Shown here: positions 37,983-46,579 of the stretch, piece after piece | Layout of the letters: the number at the start of each line of letters is the position of its first letter | Position numbering within the stretch: position 1 is the stretch's first letter | Source of the DNA: Agromyces fucosus | GTDB lineage: Bacteria; Actinomycetota; Actinomycetes; Actinomycetales; Microbacteriaceae | Direction of reading: 5' to 3' | Length of the DNA: 64,000 bases | Assembly (NCBI RefSeq): GCF_004134865.1 | Contig: NZ_SDPO01000003.1 | Coordinates: forward strand, 372,001 to 436,000 | Notes under the pieces: model-generated | Databases searched by the model: none | What the model saw: only the letters and a program-made list of their open reading frames with translations | What the model was told of the DNA's origin: nothing | Made by a program: the position numbers and the translations under genes

Positions 37983-38289
37983 TCCGCCTTCGCGGTGCCC
38001 AGGCTGGCACCATCCTTCGCCCGATTGCGTATGCCAGTTCCCCCTCAGCACTGAGGCGGAATTGGCATATGTGGTTCTCGAGCGGAACCCCCCGGGATGG
38101 GGCATTGACATCGGCGCCGACAGGGCGTTGAAAATGCGCGTGCGCGAAATTCGTAGCTGCGCCGAACCGCTCGGCCCCGATACGTTGGAGCCAGAGATCG
38201 GCCTCCTGGGGCCGCGAGCGGGCACGATGTCGTGCCCGGCTCGCACGTCGGAGCGTTCGATCGCATTCGAAGCGAGAGGGGAATCACCG
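37983..38289. other. Intergenic region upstream of the LVIVD-repeat gene
   Basis: About 300 bases without a gene. It holds the dispersed palindrome at 38031-38068, a TTGACA hexamer at 38105-38110 without a convincing -10 partner, and a GAGAGGGGA ribosome binding site before the ATG at 38290. Nothing else is seen. Confidence 0.5.
38031..38068. repeat. Imperfect palindrome, member of a dispersed hairpin family
   Basis: ATGCCAGTTCCCCCTCAG (38031-38048) pairs with CTGAGGCGGAATTGGCAT (38051-38068) with two mismatches and a two-base loop. Its first 17 bases are identical to 53509-53525. It lies 50 bases after the MESH1-like gene and may act as its terminator. Confidence 0.75.
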
Positions 38290-40092
38290 ATGAGAACCGC
38301 ACCCCGCAACATCCGATGGCGCCGTCGCGCCCTAGCCCTGGCCGGAGCTCTGCTGCTCGGCTCATCCCTTGCGACGGCCACCGCGGCCGTCGCAGAAGAC
38401 GATCCGCGCATCGACCTGCCGCCGGGCTATCTCGACGCGCAGACGGCGACGAGCAACATCGAGTTGCTCGCGAGCCTGCCGCGGGTCGCGCCGTTCGACG
38501 CGAACCCCGGCAACTTCGGCTTCGTCAACTCCGACCTCGCGTTCTCGGGCGACAACGCGATCGTCGGCAACTTCAACGGCTTCCAGGTCTACGACGTGTC
38601 GGATGCCTCGGCGCCGACGCTGCGCGGCTCGTTCGTGTGCCCCGGCGGTCAGGGCGACGTCTCGGTCTACGGCGACCTGCTCTTCATGTCGGTCGAGGAG
38701 ACTCGCGGTCGCATCGACTGCGGCACGCAGGGTGCATCGGGCGCCGTGAACCCCGAGCGGTTCCGCGGCGTGCGCATCTTCGACATCAGCGACATCGACA
38801 ACCCGGTGCAGCTGCCGGGCGTGCAGACCTGCCGAGGTTCGCACACCCACACGCTCGTCGCGGACCCCGATGACACCGAGAACGTCTACATCTACAACTC
38901 GGGCACGTCGGGCGTTCGCTCGCCGCTCGAGCTCCCCGGTTGCGAGAACGCGCCGGCGAGCCAGACGCCGGTCACGACGGGCAACCCGACGCAGTGGCGC
39001 ATCGACGTCATCAAGGTGCCGCTCGCCGACCCGGCCTCGGCCGCAGTGGTCAGCCAGCCGCGCATCTTCAGCGACCCGGTGACGGGTGCGTTCAACGGCC
39101 TGCAGAACGGCCCGACGCAGCCGCTGCACCCGTCGGGCACGCCGTACTCGCCGAACCCGAACACGAACACGTGCCACGACATCACGGCGTTCCCCGAGAT
39201 CGGGCTCGCCGCGGGTGCCTGCCAGGGCAACGGCATCCTGCTCGACATCTCCGACCCGGTGAACCCGGTGCGGCTCGACGCGGTCGCCGACGCGAACTAC
39301 TCGTACTGGCACTCGGCGACGTTCAACAACGACGGCACCAAGGTCGTCTTCACCGATGAGTGGGGCGGCGGCACCGCCGCTCGCTGCCGCGTGACCGACC
39401 AGCCCGAGTGGGGCGCCAACGCGCTCTTCGACATCGTCGACGGCAAGCTCGAGTTCAAGAGCTACTACAAGCTGCCGGTGCCGCAGACGGCGCAGGAGAA
39501 CTGCGTGGCCCACAACGGCTCGATCATCCCGGTGCCCGGTCGCGACATCATGGTGCAGGCCTGGTACCAGGGCGGTCTCTCGATCATCGATTTCACCGAC
39601 ACGTCGAACCCGACCGAGATCGCCTACCTCGACCGCGGGCCGGTGAACACGCCGAACCCCGCCGGGCTGAACCTCGCGGGCTACTGGTCGACCTACTGGT
39701 ACAACGGCAACGTGCTCGGCAGCGAGATCGCGCGCGGCTTCGACAGCCTCGCGCTCACCGCGAGCGACCAGCTGTCCGAGAACGAGATCGCCGCAGCCGG
39801 AGAGATCCAGCTCGACCAGTTCAACGCGCAGCTGCAGACGAAGCTGGTGCACGCGCCGAGCTTCGCCGTCGCGCGTTCGTACGTCGACCAGGCCGAGCGC
39901 GACGGCAGCCTGAGCGGCAACGCGCTGAAGCAGGTCAACAAGTCGATCGACCAGGCCGAGAAGCTCTCAGACGGCCCGGCGAGCGGCTCTGCCGTGGCAG
40001 CCCATCTCGCCGGCGCTGCCACGAAGTCGGGCGCTGCCGCGGACTCCGCGCTGGTGGAGGCGCTGAACGCGCTGGCGGCAACCTTCGAGTGA
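38290..40092 (+). CDS. Secreted LVIVD-repeat beta-propeller protein
   Basis: A 600-residue exported protein. Signal peptide 1-35 (RWRRRALALAGALLLGSSL, ending TAAVAEDD). The body has repeats of the LVIVD kind, VYDVSDASAPTLRGSF, IFDISDIDNPVQLPGV, LLDISDPVNPVRLDAV and IIDFTDTSNPTEIAYL, predicted to form a seven-bladed propeller. Several His and Cys residues (TCHDITAFPEI, NYSYWHSATF) could bind metal. A helical region follows, with GSLSGNALKQVNKSIDQAEK. It converges on a DUF305 lipoprotein gene; this pairing suggests a shared envelope role, perhaps in metal handling, but that is inference. Confidence 0.85.
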   Translation: MRTAPRNIRWRRRALALAGALLLGSSLATATAAVAEDDPRIDLPPGYLDAQTATSNIELLASLPRVAPFDANPGNFGFVNSDLAFSGDNAIVGNFNGFQVYDVSDASAPTLRGSFVCPGGQGDVSVYGDLLFMSVEETRGRIDCGTQGASGAVNPERFRGVRIFDISDIDNPVQLPGVQTCRGSHTHTLVADPDDTENVYIYNSGTSGVRSPLELPGCENAPASQTPVTTGNPTQWRIDVIKVPLADPASAAVVSQPRIFSDPVTGAFNGLQNGPTQPLHPSGTPYSPNPNTNTCHDITAFPEIGLAAGACQGNGILLDISDPVNPVRLDAVADANYSYWHSATFNNDGTKVVFTDEWGGGTAARCRVTDQPEWGANALFDIVDGKLEFKSYYKLPVPQTAQENCVAHNGSIIPVPGRDIMVQAWYQGGLSIIDFTDTSNPTEIAYLDRGPVNTPNPAGLNLAGYWSTYWYNGNVLGSEIARGFDSLALTASDQLSENEIAAAGEIQLDQFNAQLQTKLVHAPSFAVARSYVDQAERDGSLSGNALKQVNKSIDQAEKLSDGPASGSAVAAHLAGAATKSGAAADSALVEALNALAATFE

Positions 40093-40098
40093 TGCCAT

Positions 40099-40163
40099 GC
40101 GGGAGGCCGCTCGTCGGCCTCCCGCACCGCGAAGTGCCCAGCGGCCACGGCTGCTGGGCACTT
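40099..40163. terminator. Two tandem hairpins between convergent genes
   Basis: GCGGGAGGCCG/CGGCCTCCCGC (40099-40125, five-base loop) is followed by AAGTGCCCAGC/GCTGGGCACTT (40132-40163, ten-base loop). They separate the LVIVD and DUF305 genes and can stop transcription from both sides. Confidence 0.75.
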
Positions 40164-40204
40164 TCACGTGCGGCGTCAGGTCTCAGCGCGAGAGCGAGTT
40201 CTTC

Positions 40205-40876
40205 TCAGGAGGAGCGAGCCGCGAGCAACTGCTGCATCTTCGCGATCTCGACGCCCTGGTCGGACTCGACGTGGCGCGCGAACTGGTCGATCTCCGACTC
40301 GTGCCCGCCGCCGGCGGCGTAGAGCTCGGTCACCATCTGCACGGCACCCTGGTGGTGCTGGATCATGTACGCGAGGAACAGCCGTTCGAAGTCCGCTCCG
40401 TCGGCCGACTCGAGTTCGTCGAGCTGCGCCTCGGTGAGCATGCCGGGCATCGCGTGCCCGTCGCCGTCGTGGTCGTGCCCGCCCGCGCGCGCGTCGTTCA
40501 GGGGCACCACCCGGTCTTGCAGCCATTCGGTGATGAGATCGAGCTCGTCCTCTTGGCTGACACGCATGCGTTCGGCGAGCAGTCGGATGTCGCGGTCATC
40601 GGTTCGCTCATCGACGAATCCGGTCATCGTGATGGCCTGGTCGTGGTGCGCGATCATGTCGAGCATGAACTGCTCATCGGCCTCGGTGTGCTTCGGGGAT
40701 TCGAGGTCCAGCGATTCGCCGGGGGCGAGGGTGTGGTTCTCCTCGCCGGGGGCGCCGAGCTGCACGACCGGGCTCGTCGGAGCGAACTCGTCGGTGCCTC
40801 CCGTACAGGCGGCGAGCCCGAACACGAGCGCGAGCGCCAGGCAGGTCGCCGGGCCGGTGCGTTCCGAAGCCGTCAT
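40205..40876 (-). CDS. DUF305 domain lipoprotein
   Basis: A 223-residue exported lipoprotein with the lipobox GLAACTGG (Cys24). The DUF305 region has two copies of its hallmark, FMLDMIAHHDQAITMTGFV and FLAYMIQHHQGAVQMVTEL, ferritin-like helices with HH pairs, separated by a His/Asp-rich loop GGHDHDGDGHAMPGM that may bind copper or another metal. The family is common near copper resistance genes. It converges on an LVIVD-repeat gene. Confidence 0.87.
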   Translation of the reverse strand: MTASERTGPATCLALALVFGLAACTGGTDEFAPTSPVVQLGAPGEENHTLAPGESLDLESPKHTEADEQFMLDMIAHHDQAITMTGFVDERTDDRDIRLLAERMRVSQEDELDLITEWLQDRVVPLNDARAGGHDHDGDGHAMPGMLTEAQLDELESADGADFERLFLAYMIQHHQGAVQMVTELYAAGGGHESEIDQFARHVESDQGVEIAKMQQLLAARSS

Positions 40877-41005
40877 CCATGTACCTCGTCTTCATCGAAG
40901 GGGCAACGCCAGTGCCGCCGAGCAGCGCGTCGGCACTGCAGCAGGTTACGTCCATCTAAGTCGATGCGGTGGCGCACGGGCTACCATGGGCGAGGGGGGA
41001 AACCG

Positions 41006-41791
41006 ATGCCGTCACCCGACGCCCGCGACTCGGATCCGACTCTGATCGGCTCGGTGCAGCGCGCCCTTCGCCTGGTCGAGATCGTCGCGAACGAGCCTCG
41101 GCCGATGCCCGTGAAGGCGCTCGTCGCGAGGAGCGGCCTCACCCCGGGCACGACGTACAACCTCGTGCGAACGCTCGTGCACGAGGGATACCTCGCCCGC
41201 GAGCCCGACGGTCTGCTGCTCGGCACTCGTTTTCCGGCGTTCGTCACGAGTGATGCCACGCACGGCGTCTTCCTCTCGCGGGTGCGCACGGCGCTGCGCG
41301 GGGTCACCGACGAGCTCGGCGCAACCGCGTACCTCTCGCGATTCGAAGACGGCGAGGTGCATCTCGTCGACATCGTCGATGCCGTGCACAACCCGCGCGT
41401 CGAGCTCTGGGTCGGGCTGCACAGCAGCGCGCACGCGACGGCGCTCGGCAAGCAGATCCTCGCCGTGCTGCCCGAGGAGGAGCGTCTCGACTACGTGTCG
41501 CGGCATCCGCTCGCCGAACTCACCCAGCACACCATCAGCGACCGGCGCGTGCTGCTGGACCAGCTCGAGCGCTCGCGCGAGAAGGCCGTCGATCGTGAGG
41601 AGTACGCGATCGGCTACACGTGCATCGCCGTGCCCGTGACCGCCGCGGGCATCACGGCGTCGCTCGCCGTCTCGCTTCCGACCGAGGCCGCGGCGCACGC
41701 CGACCCCGCCCTCGTGCACCGCCTGCAGGAGGCCGCGACGCGCCTCGCCCTGCAGATCGGCACCGACCGGCTCGGCAGTTCGGGCGCCTGA
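41006..41791 (+). CDS. IclR family transcriptional regulator
   Basis: A 261-residue IclR-type regulator: winged helix in residues 12-70 (IGSVQRALRLVEIVANEPRP, then VARSGLTPGTTYNLVRTLVH) and an effector domain from about 80 with VGLHSSAHATALGKQILAVL and YAIGYTCIAVPVTAAG. ATG 41006 has AGGGGGGA upstream; the earlier ATG at 40986 is in another frame. No catabolic gene set adjoins it except the LacI-controlled galactan locus downstream, which is read by its own regulator, so the target is unknown. Confidence 0.88.
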   Translation: MPSPDARDSDPTLIGSVQRALRLVEIVANEPRPMPVKALVARSGLTPGTTYNLVRTLVHEGYLAREPDGLLLGTRFPAFVTSDATHGVFLSRVRTALRGVTDELGATAYLSRFEDGEVHLVDIVDAVHNPRVELWVGLHSSAHATALGKQILAVLPEEERLDYVSRHPLAELTQHTISDRRVLLDQLERSREKAVDREEYAIGYTCIAVPVTAAGITASLAVSLPTEAAAHADPALVHRLQEAATRLALQIGTDRLGSSGA

Positions 41792-41994
41792 GCCGGCGGC
41801 TTGGATGCCTCGGCTCGCGCCGGCGGCATCCGCTGTTCACCATCTGAAATCCTGATGTTGCCGCGGCACGCCCGTGACGCATAGCGTGACGAACACGCGA
41901 CAGAGGGCGCGTTGCTCCATCACCACCTGATCGCTCGTGCGATCGACCATCGGGGGACGGTTCGGATTCGTACGCCGAGGTGGAGATGGCGATT

Positions 41995-42028
41995 GCGCGG
42001 GAAGAGTCTTCGGGTTCTCTTCCCGCGC
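41995..42028 (-). terminator. Terminator hairpin after the lacI-type gene
   Basis: GCGCGGGAAGAG (41995-42006) and CTCTTCCCGCGC (42017-42028) form a perfect 12-bp stem with a ten-base loop, ten bases after the stop codon of the minus-strand gene. Confidence 0.75.
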
Positions 42029-42037
42029 ATCTCTCGT

Positions 42038-43072
42038 TCAGGCTGCGGACTTGGGCGCCGCCGTGCTGTCGCGCACCACGAGCCGGGTCGGCACGAGCGT
42101 GCGTCCGGGCGTGTGGGTTCGCGTCTCAATCTCGCGCATGAGGCTCTGGATGCAGAGTCGGCCGACCTCGGTGAAGTCCTGGTGCACGGTCGTCAGCGGC
42201 GGCCAGAACGCCTTCGACTCCTCCATGTCGTCGAAGCCGACGACGCTGATGTCTCCGGGCACCTGCAGCCCGGCCTCGTGGAACGCGGTCATGGCACCCA
42301 GGGCCATCTGGTCGTTCGCGGCGAAGACGGCGGTGACATCGCCCCGCGCGACGATCTCCTTGCCGATGCGGTAGCCCGAGTCGGTCGTCCAGTCGCCGAC
42401 GAAGACGGGCGGGGGAGTGATGCCGCGTTCGCTGAGCGTCGCCGCCCACGACTGCGCCCGATGCAGGGCCGAGAAGGATGCCTCGGGGCCCGAGATGTGC
42501 CAGACCGTCTCGTGCCCGAGGTCGAGCAGGTGCGCAGTGGCTTCGCGGGCGCCGGTCGTCTGGTCGGTGTCGACGACCGTGAAGCCGTCGCCGGCGTTGG
42601 AGTCGACGACGACGACGGGCTGATCGGTCGGGAGGGTGATCTCGGCGCGGTCGAGCAGGTGCGCCTCGAAGATGATGACCACGCCGTCGACCGCCTGCTC
42701 GCTGAGCCGCCGGTACGCGCCCGAGACCGTGCCCCTGGTCGGGTCGGGGATGCGGATCACGGTCACGGTGTGGTCGACCTCCGCCGCGGCCGCGGTGATG
42801 GCGTCGAGGGTCTTCATGTTGCCGAAGGTCGAGAGCGTGAAGACGATGACGCCGATCGACTTGAAGCGCCCCGTGCGCAGCGCCCGGGCGGCGTGGTTCG
42901 GCTGGTAGCCGACCTCCTTCATCGCCTCGAGCACGCGTTCGCGCGTTGCGTGATCGACGTTGGTCTTCTCGTTCGCGACGCGTGAGACCGTCTGCGACGA
43001 GACACCGGCGACCTTCGCGACATCCGCCATCGACGCGCCGCGTCGAGCTTCGGGGCGAGAGAGTCCGGTCAT
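42038..43072 (-). CDS. LacI family repressor of the galactan locus
   Basis: A 344-residue repressor: helix-turn-helix MADVAKVAGVSSQTVSRVAN (15-34), hinge helix NHAARALRTGR near 60 and a periplasmic-binding-protein-like effector domain (SIGVIVFTL, VVDSNAGDG, AVFAANDQMALGAMTAFHEA, VVGFDDMEES). It is transcribed away from the sugar-transport operon. The two TGTTnACGTnAACA palindromes between them and the two before the giant enzyme are the probable operators, so this protein should silence the whole locus until a galactoside inducer binds. GGAGG lies before the ATG. Confidence 0.92.
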   Translation of the reverse strand: MTGLSRPEARRGASMADVAKVAGVSSQTVSRVANEKTNVDHATRERVLEAMKEVGYQPNHAARALRTGRFKSIGVIVFTLSTFGNMKTLDAITAAAAEVDHTVTVIRIPDPTRGTVSGAYRRLSEQAVDGVVIIFEAHLLDRAEITLPTDQPVVVVDSNAGDGFTVVDTDQTTGAREATAHLLDLGHETVWHISGPEASFSALHRAQSWAATLSERGITPPPVFVGDWTTDSGYRIGKEIVARGDVTAVFAANDQMALGAMTAFHEAGLQVPGDISVVGFDDMEESKAFWPPLTTVHQDFTEVGRLCIQSLMREIETRTHTPGRTLVPTRLVVRDSTAAPKSAA

Positions 43073-43117
43073 CTGCAGATACCTCCAGTGGAGCGCGCGC
43101 TCACGCGCACGTCGGGA

Positions 43118-43131
43118 TGTTCACGTAGACA
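43118..43131. promoter_or_regulatory. LacI-type operator 1
   Basis: TGTTCACGTAGACA, a palindrome with one deviation in the right half, 46 bases upstream of the lacI-type start and 66 bases before the permease gene. Confidence 0.7.
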
Positions 43132-43152
43132 GCGTAGAGGAACTGTGGTAAT

Positions 43153-43166
43153 TGTTTACGTGAACA
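43153..43166. promoter_or_regulatory. LacI-type operator 2
   Basis: TGTTTACGTGAACA, the best match to the palindrome, 30 bases before the permease start. Centre-to-centre distance from operator 1 is 35 bases. Confidence 0.75.
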
Positions 43167-43196
43167 TCTTGCAACAGATCGAAGGAACCCCCCGGC

Positions 43197-44117
43197 ATGA
43201 CAACGACGTCGATAGTCACAGCCCGTCGCGGCCCGTTCATGCGGCGCGGCGGAGCGCGATGGACCGGGTGGCTGTTCCTCGCCCCGTTCATGATCGTCTT
43301 CCTGCTGGTGCTCGTCGCACCGGTCGTCTACTCGATCTACCTCAGCCTCTTCCGCGAGCAGCTCATCGGCGGCACGAGCTTCGTCGGCCTCGAGAACTAC
43401 GCCCTGGCCCTCGGCGACCCCAAGTTCTGGGACTCGCTCGGTCGGGTCGTGATCTTCCTGCTCGTGCAGGTGCCGATCATGCTCGTCATCGCCCTCGCCG
43501 CCTCGCTCGCGATCGACAGCGCGCGGCTCCACCTGTCCTCGTTCTTCCGCATCGCGATCTTCCTCCCGTATGCCGTGCCCGCCGTCGTCGCGACGCTCAT
43601 GTGGGGCTTCATGTACGGCACCCGGTTCGGCCTGTTCGGCAACATCACCGACGCCTTCGGGCTCGACCTGCCGGCGCCGCTCTCGTCGAACTGGGTGCTC
43701 GCCTCGATCGGCAACATCGTCACGTGGGAGTTCGTGGGCTACAACATGCTCATCTTCTACGCGGCGCTCCGGGTCATCCCGACCGACCTCTACGAGGCGG
43801 CGTCGCTCGACGGGGCGGGTGCGTTCCGCACCGTCTGGAGCATCAAGATCCCGGCCATCCGGGGAGCGATCGTCATCGCCGCGATCTTCTCGGTCATCGG
43901 CAGCTTCCAGCTCTTCAACGAGCCCAACATCCTGAAGACCCTCGCCCCGAACGCGATCAGCACGTACTTCACGCCCAACATGTACGCGTACAACCTCTCG
44001 TTCTCGGGTCAGCAGTTCAACTACTCGGCGGCGATCGCCATCATCATGGGCCTCATCACCGTCGTCATCGCGTACGTGGTTCAGCTCTCCGGATCACGAA
44101 AGGTTGGCCGAGCATGA
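43197..44117 (+). CDS. Sugar ABC transporter permease, MalF/MsmF type
   Basis: A 306-residue inner-membrane permease with six helices. WTGWLFLAPFMIVFLLVLVA opens it, and EAASLDGAGAFRTVWSIKIP (near 200) is the EAA loop that contacts the ATPase. It belongs to the CUT1 oligosaccharide family. First gene of the operon permease - permease - binding protein - beta-galactosidase, just downstream of two LacI-type operators. GAAGGAA lies before the ATG. It overlaps the next permease by four bases. Confidence 0.93.
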   Translation: MTTTSIVTARRGPFMRRGGARWTGWLFLAPFMIVFLLVLVAPVVYSIYLSLFREQLIGGTSFVGLENYALALGDPKFWDSLGRVVIFLLVQVPIMLVIALAASLAIDSARLHLSSFFRIAIFLPYAVPAVVATLMWGFMYGTRFGLFGNITDAFGLDLPAPLSSNWVLASIGNIVTWEFVGYNMLIFYAALRVIPTDLYEAASLDGAGAFRTVWSIKIPAIRGAIVIAAIFSVIGSFQLFNEPNILKTLAPNAISTYFTPNMYAYNLSFSGQQFNYSAAIAIIMGLITVVIAYVVQLSGSRKVGRA

Positions 44118-45073
44118 CCGCGACGAAGGCGATCACGACACCTGGCGAGCATGTCGGGCGCGCCGGGCGAACCGGGCGAGTCGAGCGGATGCCTCGTGGC
44201 GGCCGTCTCGCTCCCGCCGGCACGGGTCCCACGACCCGCAAGTCGGTGTGGCTCACGATCATCATGGCGCTCCTCGCGGGCTACGCGCTGCTGCCCCTGT
44301 TCTGGCTCGTCGTCAACTCGACCAAGACGCAGCGCGACCTGTTCTCGACGTTCGGCCTGTGGTTCTCGGGCGACTTCGCGCTCTGGGACAACATCGTCCA
44401 GACGCTCACCTACGACGACGGGGTCTTCCTCCGCTGGTTCGGCAACACCCTGCTCTACGTCGTCGTGGGCGCCGGCGGCGCCACGTTCCTCGCGACGCTC
44501 GGCGGGTACGCGCTCGCGAAGTTCGACTTCCCGGGCAAGCGGGCCGTATTCGCCGTCGTGCTCGGCGCGGTGGCGGTGCCGGGTGCCGCGCTCGCCGTGC
44601 CGACGTTCCTCATGTTCAGCCAGATGGGCCTGACGAACACGCCGTGGTCGATCATCCTGCCGTCGCTGATCAGCCCGTTCGGGCTCTTCCTGGTCTGGGC
44701 GTTCGCGGTCGACGCGGTTCCGACCGAGATCCTCGAGGCCGCACGCATCGACGGCGCCGGTGAGTTCCGCACGTTCTTCACGATCTCGGCACGGCTCCTC
44801 GCCCCCGGCTTCGTGACGGTGCTGCTGTTCACGATCGTCGCGACCTGGAACAACTACTTCCTCCCCCTGATCATGCTGAGCGAATCCACGTGGTACCCCC
44901 TGACGGTCGGCCTCAACGCGTGGAACGCGCAGGCCGCCACCGCCGGCGGCGAGGCGATCTACAACCTCGTCATCACGGGCTCGCTCCTCACGATCGTGCC
45001 GATCATCGTCGCCTTCCTCTTCCTGCAGCGCTACTGGCAGTCGGGGCTCGCGGCCGGAAGCGTCAAGCAGTGA
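44114..45073 (+). CDS. Sugar ABC transporter permease, MalG/MsmG type
   Basis: A 319-residue second permease of the CUT1 pair, with six helices from about residue 45 and the EAA loop EAARIDGAGEFRTFFTISAR near 222. The ATG at 44114 overlaps the stop of the first permease (ATGA), and the longer frame upstream is a shadow of that gene. The basic N-terminal 40 residues are cytoplasmic. No ABC ATPase is encoded in the locus; such transporters in actinobacteria usually share a MsmK-type ATPase encoded elsewhere. Confidence 0.93.
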   Translation: MTATKAITTPGEHVGRAGRTGRVERMPRGGRLAPAGTGPTTRKSVWLTIIMALLAGYALLPLFWLVVNSTKTQRDLFSTFGLWFSGDFALWDNIVQTLTYDDGVFLRWFGNTLLYVVVGAGGATFLATLGGYALAKFDFPGKRAVFAVVLGAVAVPGAALAVPTFLMFSQMGLTNTPWSIILPSLISPFGLFLVWAFAVDAVPTEILEAARIDGAGEFRTFFTISARLLAPGFVTVLLFTIVATWNNYFLPLIMLSESTWYPLTVGLNAWNAQAATAGGEAIYNLVITGSLLTIVPIIVAFLFLQRYWQSGLAAGSVKQ

Positions 45074-45154
45074 CCCGGTTCACCGCCTGAACGAGCAACA
45101 CCAACCCTCCGAGCAGTCCTGCTCACATCCACACATTGCAGTGAAAGGAACATC

Positions 45155-46498
45155 ATGAGGAAACACAGCATCATCCGGTGGACGGGAGTCGCGATGGCCG
45201 CGGCGCTGGCCACCTCGCTCGCCGCCTGCGCCCCCAGCGGCAGCGCCGAAGACGTGACCGGTGCGACCGCCGACGAGATCGCGGCGGCGCTCCAGGAGGA
45301 GTCGAGCATCACGGTCTGGGGCTGGGCTCCCCAGCTCGAGCCGATCGTCGAGGCCTTCGAGGAGAAGTACCCGAAGATCGATGTCAAGCTCGAGAACGTC
45401 GGCACCGGCAACGACCACTACACGAAGCTGCAGAACGCGATCAAGGCGGGCACCGGCGCTCCCGATGTCGCGCAGGTCGAGTACTACGCACTGCCGCAGT
45501 TCGCCCTCTCCGGCGCGTTCGCCGACCTGACCGGCTTCGGTGCGGGCGAGCTGGAAGACCAGTTCACCCCCTCGACCTGGGGCTCGGTGTCGCTGAACGA
45601 CGGCATCTACGCGCTGCCGCAGGACTCCGGTCCCATGGCGATGTTCTACCGCGAAGACGTCTTCACGAACCTCGGCCTCGAGATCCCCACGACGTGGGAC
45701 GAGTACATCGCAGCGGGCAAGGCCATCCACGCGGCCAACCCCGACGCGTACATCACCAACGACGTCGGCGACGCCGGCTTCACCACGAGCATGATCTGGC
45801 AGGCCGGCGGCAACCCCTACGTCGTCGACGGCACGACGGATGTCACCGTCGACTTCGCCGACGAAGGCAGCACCAAGTGGGCCGACACCTGGAACCAGCT
45901 CGTGCAGGAGGACCTCGTCGCGCCGATCTCCTCGTGGAGCGACGAGTGGTACCAGGGCCTCACCGACGGCAGCATCGCGACGCTCGTCATCGGCGCCTGG
46001 ATGCCCGGCAACCTCGAGTCCGGTGTTCCGGATGCCGCGGGCACGTGGCGCGTCGCGCCGATGCCCACCTATGAGGAGGGTGTCGCGGCAGCGGCCGAGA
46101 ACGGCGGCGGCGGCGACGCCGTGCTCGAGCAGAGCGAGAACAAGCTCGTCGCCTACGGGTTCCTCGAGTTCCTGAACGGCGAAGAGGGCGCGGCCATCCA
46201 TGCGGCCAACGGCGGGTTCCCGTCGACCGTGGCCGACCTCGAGTCCGACGAGTTCCTGAACTACGAGAGCGACTACTTCGGCGGTCAGAAGATCAACGAG
46301 GTGCTCGTGCAGGCCGCGAAGGACGTCGTCCCCGGCTGGAGCTACCTCCCCTTCCAGACCTACGCGAACAGCATCTACGGTGACACGGTCGGACAGGCGT
46401 ACGCCTCGAAGTCCGACCTCAACGAGGGTCTCGCCGCGTGGCAGGAGGCGACCGTCAAGTACGGCGTCGAGCAGGGCTTCACCGTCAACGGCGAGTAA
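45155..46498 (+). CDS. Sugar ABC transporter substrate-binding lipoprotein
   Basis: A 447-residue lipoprotein with lipobox SLAACAPSGS (Cys25) and a cluster-B type sugar-binding fold: ITVWGWAPQLEPIVEAFEEKYP, VQVEYYALPQFALSGAFADL, aromatic residues in YALPQDSGPMAMFYRED and the C-terminal helix region. It captures oligosaccharides for the two permeases. By context it should bind galacto-oligosaccharides or their arabinosylated forms. GAAAGGAAC lies before the ATG, and a strong hairpin follows the stop codon, which in many such operons keeps the binding-protein message abundant relative to the downstream gene. Confidence 0.93.
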   Translation: MRKHSIIRWTGVAMAAALATSLAACAPSGSAEDVTGATADEIAAALQEESSITVWGWAPQLEPIVEAFEEKYPKIDVKLENVGTGNDHYTKLQNAIKAGTGAPDVAQVEYYALPQFALSGAFADLTGFGAGELEDQFTPSTWGSVSLNDGIYALPQDSGPMAMFYREDVFTNLGLEIPTTWDEYIAAGKAIHAANPDAYITNDVGDAGFTTSMIWQAGGNPYVVDGTTDVTVDFADEGSTKWADTWNQLVQEDLVAPISSWSDEWYQGLTDGSIATLVIGAWMPGNLESGVPDAAGTWRVAPMPTYEEGVAAAAENGGGGDAVLEQSENKLVAYGFLEFLNGEEGAAIHAANGGFPSTVADLESDEFLNYESDYFGGQKINEVLVQAAKDVVPGWSYLPFQTYANSIYGDTVGQAYASKSDLNEGLAAWQEATVKYGVEQGFTVNGE

Positions 46499-46512
46499 GC
46501 CGGCAACGAACG

Positions 46513-46550
46513 GGTGCGCCCGCCGGTCACCCCCGGCCGGCGGGCGCACC
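46513..46550 (+). terminator. Intra-operon hairpin after the binding-protein gene
   Basis: GGTGCGCCCGCCGG (46513-46526) and its exact complement (46537-46550) form a 14-bp stem with a ten-base loop, without a T-run. It lies between the binding-protein and the beta-galactosidase genes and is likely an mRNA-stabilising or attenuating element rather than a full terminator. Confidence 0.65.
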
Positions 46551-46579
46551 GCTTCACCAGATCATCCTGAGGGAACCAC

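Noticed and set aside
38105-38110. TTGACA as a firm -35 box for the LVIVD gene
   Set aside because: No acceptable -10 hexamer lies 16-19 bases downstream; the consensus match alone is not enough.
42038-43072. Regulation of the galactan locus by the IclR gene at 41006
   Set aside because: The IclR gene is separated by its own stop, a hairpin and the convergent lacI gene; the LacI-type palindromes explain control better.
45111-45124. GAGCAG/CTGCTC hairpin before the binding-protein gene
   Set aside because: The stem is six base pairs with a two-base gap, too weak to call.
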